DNA of 5,651 bases from Wenzhouxiangella sp. (GTDB taxonomy: Bacteria; Pseudomonadota; Gammaproteobacteria; Xanthomonadales; Wenzhouxiangellaceae): NCBI GenBank assembly GCA_007121485.1, contig SKKM01000029.1, positions 1-5,651 of the forward strand. The letters are read 5' to 3'. The notes under the pieces were generated by a model. It saw nothing but the letters and a program-made list of their open reading frames with translations, was not told the origin of the DNA and did not search any database. Shown in pieces: positions 1-5,651 of the stretch; within the stretch, counting starts at the first letter, position 1, and each line of letters starts with the position of its first letter. The position numbers and the translations under genes were made by a program.

Positions 1-1
1 C

Positions 2-1222
<1,221 letters not shown>

Positions 1223-1229
1223 GGCGCAA

Positions 1230-1235
1230 AGTTTA
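1230..1235 (-). promoter_or_regulatory. Candidate -10 element for sdaA, close to the start codon
   Basis: Read on the minus strand, TAAACT matches the sigma70 -10 consensus TATAAT at four of six positions and lies only 7 bases before the sdaA ATG. Transcription from it would begin at or within a couple of bases of the start codon, giving a leaderless or nearly leaderless message. That fits the lack of a Shine-Dalgarno sequence. I find no convincing -35 hexamer 16-18 bases upstream, so the call is tentative. Confidence 0.3.
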
Positions 1236-1279
1236 CCGAAACCGGCCTGCTTCGACGACGCGCCGGCCACCGGGGTTCC

Positions 1280-1298
1280 GCGCCCAAGACTTGGGTGC
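1280..1298. promoter_or_regulatory. Imperfect palindrome, possible operator in the divergent promoter region
   Basis: GCGCCCAAGACTTGGGTGC is a 19-base inverted repeat: CCCAAG-A-CTTGGG is perfect, then one mismatched pair, then two more matching pairs on the outside. It lies between the divergent sdaA and glutaredoxin-like genes, where a regulator of either could bind. No specific regulator is recognised. A second palindrome with similar half-sites lies at 1358-1371. Confidence 0.35.
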
Positions 1299-1329
1299 AT
1301 GGTGCGCCGCACCGACCCGAAGCGGGCAC

Positions 1330-1358
1330 TGGACACTCGCCGGCGACGCTGGAATACT
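1330..1358 (+). promoter_or_regulatory. Predicted sigma70-type promoter for the grx-like/fak/plsY/birA operon
   Basis: TGGACA at 1330-1335 matches the -35 consensus TTGACA at five of six positions. After a 17-base spacer, AATACT at 1353-1358 matches the -10 consensus at four of six. The spacing is optimal, and the predicted start near 1365 leaves a leader of about 24 bases before the ATG at 1389. This is the best promoter-like pair on the plus strand of the intergenic region. It was found by eye and is not confirmed. Confidence 0.45.
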
Positions 1359-1371
1359 TGGCAATTCCCAA
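1358..1371. promoter_or_regulatory. Palindrome over the predicted transcription start, possible operator
   Basis: TTGGCAATTCCCAA is a 14-base inverted repeat with six of seven base pairs matched. It overlaps the predicted start site near 1365 and touches the end of the -10 element, so a bound protein would be placed to block transcription. Its TTGG and CCAA arms resemble those of the palindrome at 1280-1298, and the two centres are about 75 bases apart. The binding protein is unknown. Confidence 0.3.
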
Positions 1372-1388
1372 ATCCAGACTGACCAGCC

Positions 1389-1619
1389 ATGAGTCTGATC
1401 CTGTACACCCGCAACGACTGCGAACTCTGCAACAAGGCCGAGCACCTGCTGGCCGAGGCGGGTTTCAGCAGCGCCGTGACCAAAGTATTCATCGATGACG
1501 ACGTGGAGCTGCTGGATCGCTACGGCGACCAGATTCCCGTGCTGATGCGCGAGGAAACCGGCGAGAAGCTGTCCTGGCCGTTCACCGCCTCGCAGGTGCG
1601 AGACCTGCTCGATGGCTAG
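1389..1619 (+). CDS. Glutaredoxin-like protein, DUF836 family
   Basis: This is a 76-residue thioredoxin-fold protein, probably cytoplasmic. It starts MSLILYTRNDCELC with a CxxC redox motif at C11 and C14. IDDD at 35-38 ends the second strand, and the cis-proline motif IPVL (P50) follows at 49-52. The WPF at 63-65 near the C-terminus is also typical of the DUF836/PF05768 glutaredoxin-like family. The length is normal for that group, which is shorter than classical glutaredoxins. A disulfide oxidoreductase role is inferred from fold and motif; the physiological partner is unknown. It is the first gene of the rightward operon and overlaps the next gene by 8 bases (ATGGCTAG), which suggests coupled translation. 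No strong Shine-Dalgarno precedes the chosen ATG, but it is the only start giving a full-length family member. Confidence 0.88.
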   Translation: MSLILYTRNDCELCNKAEHLLAEAGFSSAVTKVFIDDDVELLDRYGDQIPVLMREETGEKLSWPFTASQVRDLLDG

Positions 1620-3438
1620 CGCCGCCCAGGCGATCACCCACATTGACGCGCCGCGGCTGGAGCAAGCGCTGCTGGCCGGCATCGCCAATGTGCTCAAGCG
1701 CCGCGACTACATCAACAAGATCAATGTATTTCCGGTGCCCGACGGCGACACCGGCACCAACCTGGCCTTTACCCTGGCCAGCGTGCGCCAGGCCATCGAG
1801 CGCCCGGCCCGCCGCAGCCTGCCCGAACTGCTCGACGAGATTGCCGAGGCTGCGCTGGACGGCGCCCGCGGCAATTCCGGCGCCATCATGGCCCAGTATT
1901 TCCAGGGCCTGAGCGAGTCCAGCCGCGAATTCCAGGTGCTCGACGCGCCGCGCCTGGCGCTGGTGTCGCAGCGCGCCGCCAAGTCGGCCTGGGGCGCCAT
2001 GTCCAACCCGGTGCCCGGCACCCTGCCGACCGTGCTGGAGGACTTTGCCGACGAGCTGGCCCGCAAGACCCAGGACGGCATCGACGACATCCGCGCCCTG
2101 TTCCGCCAGGGTCTCAAGCGAGCACGCCACTCGCTGGCCACGACGCCGGAAAAACTGGCCGTGCTGCGCGAGGCCGGCGTGGTCGACGCCGGCGGCCAGG
2201 GCTTCGTCGACCTGCTCGAAGGCATCTGGGGCTACATGCGCAGCGGCAAGGTGCCGCGCCTGGAAAAACCCGCGCCGTCCAGCAATGGCGGCCATGCCGG
2301 CGCGCATGCGGCCGGGCCGGAGGAGCATCGCTACTGCACCGAGTGCCTGGTGCGCGGCGAGCAGCTGGACATCGCCGGCCTGCGCCAGCAGCTCGAGGCG
2401 CTGGACGCCAGCTCGCTGGTCGTGGCCGGCGGCGCGCGCCGGGCGCGCGTGCACATCCACACCGACAGTCCGGGCGCGGTGTTCAAGATCTGCGCCGAGC
2501 ACGGCGAGATCGGGCAGCAGAAAGCCGAGGACATGAGCCGGCAGCACGGCCTGATGAATCAGCGCGGCCGGGTGGCCATCGTCACCGACTCGGCGGCCGA
2601 CATCCCCGGCGAGGAAATGGACCGGCTGGGCATCAACGTGGTGCCGGTGCGGCTGAATTTCGGCGAGGAAGAATTCCTCGACAAGCTCAGCATCACGCCC
2701 TCTGAGTTCTACGCGCGGCTCACCGACAGCGAGGTGGCTCCCAAGACCTCCCAGCCGCCGCCGGGCGACTTCCGCCGCCAGTTCGACCTGCTGACCTCGC
2801 ACGGGCTGGACGTGGTCGCGCTGCAGATTTCCAGCGCCGTGAGCGGCACTTTCCAGGCCGCCCAGTCGGCGGCGGCGCGCGGCGAGTCCGAGCGCATCAG
2901 CGTGTTCGACACCATGAACGGCGCCACCGGCCAGGGGCTGATGGTGCTGTGGGCCGCCGAGGCCGCGGCGCGCGGCTGGGAACGCACGGCCATCCTCAGT
3001 CGACTGGCCGAAATCCGCTCGCAGTTCCAGACCTTCGTTCTGGTGCGCGACCTGTCCTGGGGCGTGCGCGGCGGCCGGATCAAGCCCTGGATGGAGACCG
3101 TGTCACGGCGGCTGCACCTGAACCTGGTGCTGGCCAATACGGCCAAGGGCACGCTGGGGCCGAAGGGGGTGCTGCCAGGGCGCCGCAATGCCCTGCCACG
3201 CTTTACCCGCTTCATCCTCAAGCGCATGCAGACCGATCGGGTCTACCGCGTCATCATCAGCCACACCAACGCGCTGGATGATGCGCGCCGCATGCGCGAC
3301 ATGCTCCTGGCCGGTCATCCGCAGGTCGACGCCTGCTGGATCGAGGACGCCAGCCCGGCCATCGGCTGCCACGCCGGGCCGGGCGCGCTGATGTGCGGCA
3401 TTCATCCGTGGACGCCGCCTGATGAACGCTCCGGATGA
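1612..3438 (+). CDS. Fused fatty acid kinase: FakA-like DhaL/DAK2 kinase plus FakB-like DegV domain
   Basis: This 608-residue cytoplasmic protein should phosphorylate fatty acids with ATP to give acyl-phosphate. Residues 1-210 are a DhaL/DAK2 nucleotide domain, with NVFPVPDGDTGTN at 38-50 (D44 and D46 as metal ligands), GARGNSG at 84-90 and EAGVVDAGGQGF at 187-198. A low-complexity linker follows. Residues 240-312 match the FakA middle domain; C242, H281 and H283 sit where I recall the zinc ligands of Staphylococcus FakA (C240, H282, H284). Residues 319-600 are a DegV/FakB fatty-acid-binding domain: VTDSAAD (324-330), KTSQP (378-382), SSAVSGTFQAA (407-417), VFDT (431-434), GGRI (487-490) and CHAGPGA (586-592). 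In Firmicutes these are separate proteins and FakA has its own C-terminal domain, which appears absent here. The gene overlaps the glutaredoxin-like gene by 8 bases and plsY by 4 (ATGA). Domain calls are firm; activity is inferred. Generic automated names would be 'DegV family' or 'DAK2 domain' protein. Confidence 0.92.
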   Translation: MASAAQAITHIDAPRLEQALLAGIANVLKRRDYINKINVFPVPDGDTGTNLAFTLASVRQAIERPARRSLPELLDEIAEAALDGARGNSGAIMAQYFQGLSESSREFQVLDAPRLALVSQRAAKSAWGAMSNPVPGTLPTVLEDFADELARKTQDGIDDIRALFRQGLKRARHSLATTPEKLAVLREAGVVDAGGQGFVDLLEGIWGYMRSGKVPRLEKPAPSSNGGHAGAHAAGPEEHRYCTECLVRGEQLDIAGLRQQLEALDASSLVVAGGARRARVHIHTDSPGAVFKICAEHGEIGQQKAEDMSRQHGLMNQRGRVAIVTDSAADIPGEEMDRLGINVVPVRLNFGEEEFLDKLSITPSEFYARLTDSEVAPKTSQPPPGDFRRQFDLLTSHGLDVVALQISSAVSGTFQAAQSAAARGESERISVFDTMNGATGQGLMVLWAAEAAARGWERTAILSRLAEIRSQFQTFVLVRDLSWGVRGGRIKPWMETVSRRLHLNLVLANTAKGTLGPKGVLPGRRNALPRFTRFILKRMQTDRVYRVIISHTNALDDARRMRDMLLAGHPQVDACWIEDASPAIGCHAGPGALMCGIHPWTPPDERSG

Positions 3439-4085
3439 TCTGGCTGGCGCTGGCCATCGCGATCCTGGGCGGCTACCTGCTGGGGTCGATTTCCGGCAGC
3501 CTGCTGCTCGGTGCGTTTCGCGGCGTGGACATCCGCGCCATGGGCTCGGGCAATGCCGGCGGCACCAATGCCCTGCGTTCGGTCGGTTGGCGCTTTGCCC
3601 TGGCCGTGGTCGTCATCGATCTCGGCAAGGGCGCGCTGGCGGCCGCGCTGCTGCCCTGGCTGATCCTGGCCTTGCTGCCCGTCGATCCGGAGCTGCGCAT
3701 CCTGCTCGGCGCCCTGGCCGGATTTGCCGCCGTGGTCGGACACATCTGGCCGGTCTATTTCCGCTTCCGCGGCGGCAAGGGGGCGGGCACCGCGGTTGGC
3801 GTCATCGCCGTGCTGGCGCCGTGGAGCGTGCTGCCGATGTTCCTGGTCTGGGTGGTCACCATCATCGGCACCGGCTACGTGGGCCTGGCAACCGTGCTGG
3901 CCGGATTGAGCCTGGTGCCGCTGATATGGCTGCTGGGCCCTGATCCGCTGCCGGCCCCGCTGGGCTGGCTGGCCATTGGCCTGGCCATCCTGCTGGTCTA
4001 CACCCATCGCGGCAACCTGGCGCGCCTGCGCGACGGCTCGGAGAACCGCTTCGAGAAGGCGCGCATCCTGCGGCGCCGGCGCTGA
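3435..4085 (+). CDS. plsY: Acyl-phosphate:glycerol-3-phosphate acyltransferase
   Basis: PlsY is an inner-membrane enzyme that transfers an acyl group from acyl-phosphate to sn-1 of glycerol 3-phosphate, making lysophosphatidic acid, the first step of phospholipid synthesis. The 216-residue product has the normal family length and several hydrophobic segments (about 3-26, 53-80, 86-107, 119-145, 148-168 and 175-190). The three catalytic motifs are present: GSGNAGGTN (37-45, usually GSGNxGATN), GHIWPVYFRFRGGKG (102-116), and HRGNLARLRDGSE (191-203). D62 and KG at 65-66 are also typical. Its ATG forms an ATGA overlap with the stop of the fused fatty acid kinase, so the enzyme that makes acyl-phosphate and the one that uses it are probably translationally coupled. 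The stop codon lies in the loop of a strong stem-loop that runs almost to the birA start. Confidence 0.96.
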   Translation: MIWLALAIAILGGYLLGSISGSLLLGAFRGVDIRAMGSGNAGGTNALRSVGWRFALAVVVIDLGKGALAAALLPWLILALLPVDPELRILLGALAGFAAVVGHIWPVYFRFRGGKGAGTAVGVIAVLAPWSVLPMFLVWVVTIIGTGYVGLATVLAGLSLVPLIWLLGPDPLPAPLGWLAIGLAILLVYTHRGNLARLRDGSENRFEKARILRRRR

Positions 4086-4094
4086 AGCGCCGGC
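4075..4094 (+). promoter_or_regulatory. Stem-loop enclosing the plsY stop codon, just before the birA start
   Basis: GCCGGCGC (4075-4082) and GCGCCGGC (4087-4094) form a perfect 8-bp, all-GC stem with the loop TGAA, whose first three bases are the plsY stop. The birA ATG begins at 4096, one base past the stem, so the structure covers the whole region where a Shine-Dalgarno would be. No U-tract follows, so it is not an intrinsic terminator. I infer that it may limit independent initiation at birA unless ribosomes finishing plsY open it. Confidence 0.45.
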
Positions 4095-4095
4095 C

Positions 4096-4908
4096 ATGCC
4101 GAACCAGTCCGAAAGCCAGGCCGGGGCGACGGCGCCGCTGGATGCGGCCCGCATCCGCGGCCTGCTTGGCCAGCCGGAATTTCCGCTTGTGGTCGAGCCC
4201 AGCCTCGGCTCGACCAACAGCTGCCTGGCCGAGCGCCTCGATCGGGGCGAGTCCCTGCGCGTTTTGATGGCCGAACACCAGAGCGCCGGCCGCGGGCGCC
4301 ACGGACGCCAGTGGCTGTCCCCACCCGGAGGCGGCCTGTACCTGTCCATGGCGCGGGAATTCAGCGGCGGGGCGCAGCGCCTGGGCGCGCTCGCCCTGGT
4401 GGCCGGCCTGGCCGCCGCCGACGCGGTGGCCCGCCACTCGAAGATCCCGGTCGGGGTGAAATGGCCCAACGACCTGCAGGCCAGGGGCAGCAAGCTCGGC
4501 GGCTGCCTGATCGATCTGCGGCAAACCGCCGGCAAGCCCTGCCTTGCCATCATCGGGATCGGCATCAATGTCGATCTGGGCAGCGGCGGCGAGCCGGACC
4601 AGCCGTGGACCGACCTGGTCCGTGAAGGCGGCTCAAGCGACCGCAACCGGCTGGCCGCCATCCTGATCGACACCCTGGAAACTGACCTCGCGCTGTTTGA
4701 CCGCGCAGGTTTCGAGGCTTTCCGGTCGCGCTGGGACGCGCACGACGTGCTGCGCGGACAGCGCCTGCGGCTGAGCGGCAGTGGTGCAGACCTTGACGGT
4801 CTGGGACTCGGGGTCGACGCCTCCGGCGCCCTGTTGCTGCAGACGGCCGACGGGATTCGGGCGATTCACGCCGGGGAGGTCAGCGTGCGCCGTCTGGACC
4901 CGCGCTGA
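4096..4908 (+). CDS. birA: Biotin--[acetyl-CoA carboxylase] ligase, without the DNA-binding domain
   Basis: This cytoplasmic enzyme makes biotinyl-5'-AMP and transfers biotin to the AccB subunit of acetyl-CoA carboxylase. The 270-residue product carries STN (39-41), the biotin/ATP-binding GRGRHGRQW (65-73), KWPNDL (122-127), KLGGCLID (133-140, K133 matching the catalytic-region lysine of E. coli BirA) and IGIGINV (153-159). A small C-terminal SH3-like domain (about 218-270) ends in HAGEVSVR. E. coli BirA is 321 residues with an N-terminal helix-turn-helix; here only about 30 residues precede the catalytic core, so it should be a monofunctional ligase that does not repress the biotin operon. 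The frame is open back to 3976, but that stretch lies inside plsY and is not ligase-like. The ATG at 4096 leaves a 10-base gap after plsY. The gene is last in the tightly packed lipid-related cluster. Confidence 0.95.
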   Translation: MPNQSESQAGATAPLDAARIRGLLGQPEFPLVVEPSLGSTNSCLAERLDRGESLRVLMAEHQSAGRGRHGRQWLSPPGGGLYLSMAREFSGGAQRLGALALVAGLAAADAVARHSKIPVGVKWPNDLQARGSKLGGCLIDLRQTAGKPCLAIIGIGINVDLGSGGEPDQPWTDLVREGGSSDRNRLAAILIDTLETDLALFDRAGFEAFRSRWDAHDVLRGQRLRLSGSGADLDGLGLGVDASGALLLQTADGIRAIHAGEVSVRRLDPR

Positions 4909-4920
4909 TGCGGCGCGGGT
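4898..4920 (+). promoter_or_regulatory. Stem-loop enclosing the birA stop codon
   Basis: ACCCGCGC (4898-4905) pairs perfectly with GCGCGGGT (4913-4920) around a 7-base loop that begins with the birA stop codon TGA. The next bases, TATCCTCT, are not a real U-tract, so this is at most a weak terminator or a transcript-end stabiliser. It is the second stem-loop in the window with a stop codon in its loop. Confidence 0.35.
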
Positions 4921-4934
4921 TATCCTCTGCAGCG

Positions 4935-5012
4935 ATGACCAACCAGCCCCGTTTTGCCGCCTTGCAAGTGACCCGAATCGTCCTGCGCCGGGCAAGGATC
5001 GATCGCGCATGA
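4935..5012 (+). other. 25-codon open reading frame before the SPOR gene; doubtful leader peptide
   Basis: The gap between birA and the SPOR gene contains an ATG followed by 24 more sense codons (starting MTNQPRFAALQV) and a TGA that overlaps the SPOR gene start as ATGA (5009-5012). It has no recognisable domain and no Shine-Dalgarno. TATCCT at 4921-4926, a weak -10-like hexamer, lies 8 bases before its ATG. It could be a coupled leader peptide, but an ORF this short can arise by chance in GC-rich DNA. I see no similarity to CoaX in it. Confidence 0.18.
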
Positions 5013-5650
5013 GTTCATCGCTGGTACGCTGGCTGGTGGCCTTGCTGCTGATGATCAACATGGTGCTGCTGGTGCTGCAACTTCGCGGCACCACCAGCCC
5101 GGAGCCTGAGGCCGAGATTCCGCCGCTGGATCCGCGCCTGCCGCAGCTGGTCCTGCTGCATGAGCGGCCGCTGCCGGCCCGGGTCGAGTCCGCCGACTGC
5201 TTCACGATCGGCCCGCTGAACTCGCTGCTGGCCCAGCAACGGGCCGAGGACCGGTTGCGCGCCAGCGCCTCCCAGATCCGCAGCCGCCAGACCAGCTCCG
5301 ACCGCGATCGCGGCTGGTGGGTGTTCCTGGCCGCGGGCACGCGGTCCGAAGCGATGGCCCTGACCCGCGAGCTGGCCGAGGCCGGGCTGGAAGATTTCTT
5401 CGTGGTTACCCGGGGCGACATGGAAAACGTGGTGTCGGTCGGCCTGTATGAAAACCTCGACAACGCCCGCGCGCGCCAGCGCCAGATGCAGGCGCGCGGA
5501 TTCAATGCGGAACTGGAGGTCCGGCGCGAGTCGGTGCCGCAGTTCTGGGTCGACTACCAGCCCGATACCGGCAGCGAGTCGGCCTGGCGGTTCATTCTGG
5601 AGGCCTCGCCGGGGGCGCAGCATCGATCGATTCCGTGTTGGGATGATTGA
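5009..5650 (+). CDS. Membrane-anchored SPOR-domain protein
   Basis: This 213-residue protein probably binds peptidoglycan stripped of stem peptides at division sites, as SPOR domains generally do. It has a short N-terminus, one hydrophobic segment at about residues 5-25 (signal anchor, no lipobox), an acidic/proline-rich stretch (30-60), and then a periplasmic region. The clear SPOR domain spans about 101-172, from GWWVFLAAG through FVVTRGDMENVVSVGLY to the segment around GFNAELE. Upstream, CFTIGPLNSLLAQQRA (64-79) resembles the start of a second, degenerate SPOR repeat. AAGGA at 4994-4998 lies 10 bases before the ATG and is a fair Shine-Dalgarno. The frame is open back to 4781, but that part overlaps birA and lacks family features. 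In pseudomonads and relatives a similar gene follows birA and coaX; here coaX is absent. The exact target in this organism is unknown. Confidence 0.85.
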   Translation: MSSSLVRWLVALLLMINMVLLVLQLRGTTSPEPEAEIPPLDPRLPQLVLLHERPLPARVESADCFTIGPLNSLLAQQRAEDRLRASASQIRSRQTSSDRDRGWWVFLAAGTRSEAMALTRELAEAGLEDFFVVTRGDMENVVSVGLYENLDNARARQRQMQARGFNAELEVRRESVPQFWVDYQPDTGSESAWRFILEASPGAQHRSIPCWDD

Positions 5651-5651
5651 A

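Noticed and set aside
1582..2802. 406-codon minus-strand ORF
   Set aside because: It lies antisense to the fatty acid kinase fusion; the plus strand encodes well-conserved DAK2 and DegV motifs, so this is a GC-driven shadow.
3976..4095. Upstream extension of birA by 40 codons
   Set aside because: The stretch overlaps the plsY coding sequence, is Arg/Ala-rich and has no resemblance to the BirA helix-turn-helix; the ATG at 4096 fits the operon spacing.
3402..4673. 423-codon minus-strand ORF
   Set aside because: It lies antisense to both plsY and birA and its product is low-complexity Arg/Gln/Ala-rich sequence with no known domain.
4075..4920. Intrinsic terminators at the two GC stem-loops
   Set aside because: Neither stem is followed by a run of T residues, and the first lies inside a tightly spaced gene pair.
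4781..5008. Upstream extension of the SPOR gene by 76 codons
   Set aside because: It overlaps the end of birA out of frame, and it would bury the hydrophobic anchor that normally lies at the N-terminus. The ATG at 5009 has a fair Shine-Dalgarno.
4633..5505. 290-codon minus-strand ORF, and a similar 202-codon one at 5015-5623
   Set aside because: Both are antisense to the end of birA and/or the SPOR gene and show no family features.
4996..5635. Repeated GATCGATC/ATCGATCGAT motifs
   Set aside because: There are only a few copies of a short palindromic sequence common in GC-rich genomes, with no regular spacing.

Overview
The window is dense, GC-rich bacterial chromosome with gammaproteobacterial gene content: a single-chain iron-sulfur L-serine dehydratase, a DUF836 glutaredoxin-like protein, PlsY, and a biotin ligase followed by a SPOR protein. 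Xanthomonadales/Chromatiales-type relatives seem most likely, but this rests on gene content and protein flavour only, with no database search. I see no mobile element, CRISPR array, tRNA or rRNA.

Layout. Positions 2-1222 on the minus strand hold most of sdaA (L-serine ammonia-lyase); its C-terminus lies beyond the left edge. A 166-base divergent intergenic region (1223-1388) separates it from a rightward cluster. It carries a plausible sigma70-type promoter for the rightward genes, a -10-like hexamer close to the sdaA start, and two palindromes sharing CTTGG/CCCAA half-sites. The rightward cluster is: a 76-aa glutaredoxin-like protein (1389-1619); a 608-aa fusion of a FakA-like fatty acid kinase (DhaL/DAK2 plus FakA middle domain) with a FakB-like DegV fatty-acid-binding domain (1612-3438); plsY, the acyl-phosphate:glycerol-3-phosphate acyltransferase (3435-4085); and a biotin protein ligase without the DNA-binding domain (4096-4908). 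After a 100-base gap comes a membrane-anchored SPOR-domain protein (5009-5650). The first four rightward genes overlap by 8 and 4 bases or are 10 bases apart, so they look like one transcription unit.

How the genes fit together. FakA/FakB enzymes make acyl-phosphate from free fatty acid and ATP, and PlsY uses acyl-phosphate to make lysophosphatidic acid. The fused kinase/carrier and PlsY share an ATGA stop/start, so enzyme and consumer are probably made together. BirA supplies biotinylated AccB to acetyl-CoA carboxylase, the entry step of fatty acid synthesis. The cluster therefore reads as a membrane-lipid supply operon, with a small thioredoxin-fold protein of unknown role at its head.

The most interesting observations are the FakA-FakB fusion next to plsY, stem-loops whose loops contain the stop codons of plsY and birA, the palindromes in the divergent promoter region, and the absence of coaX between birA and the SPOR gene.
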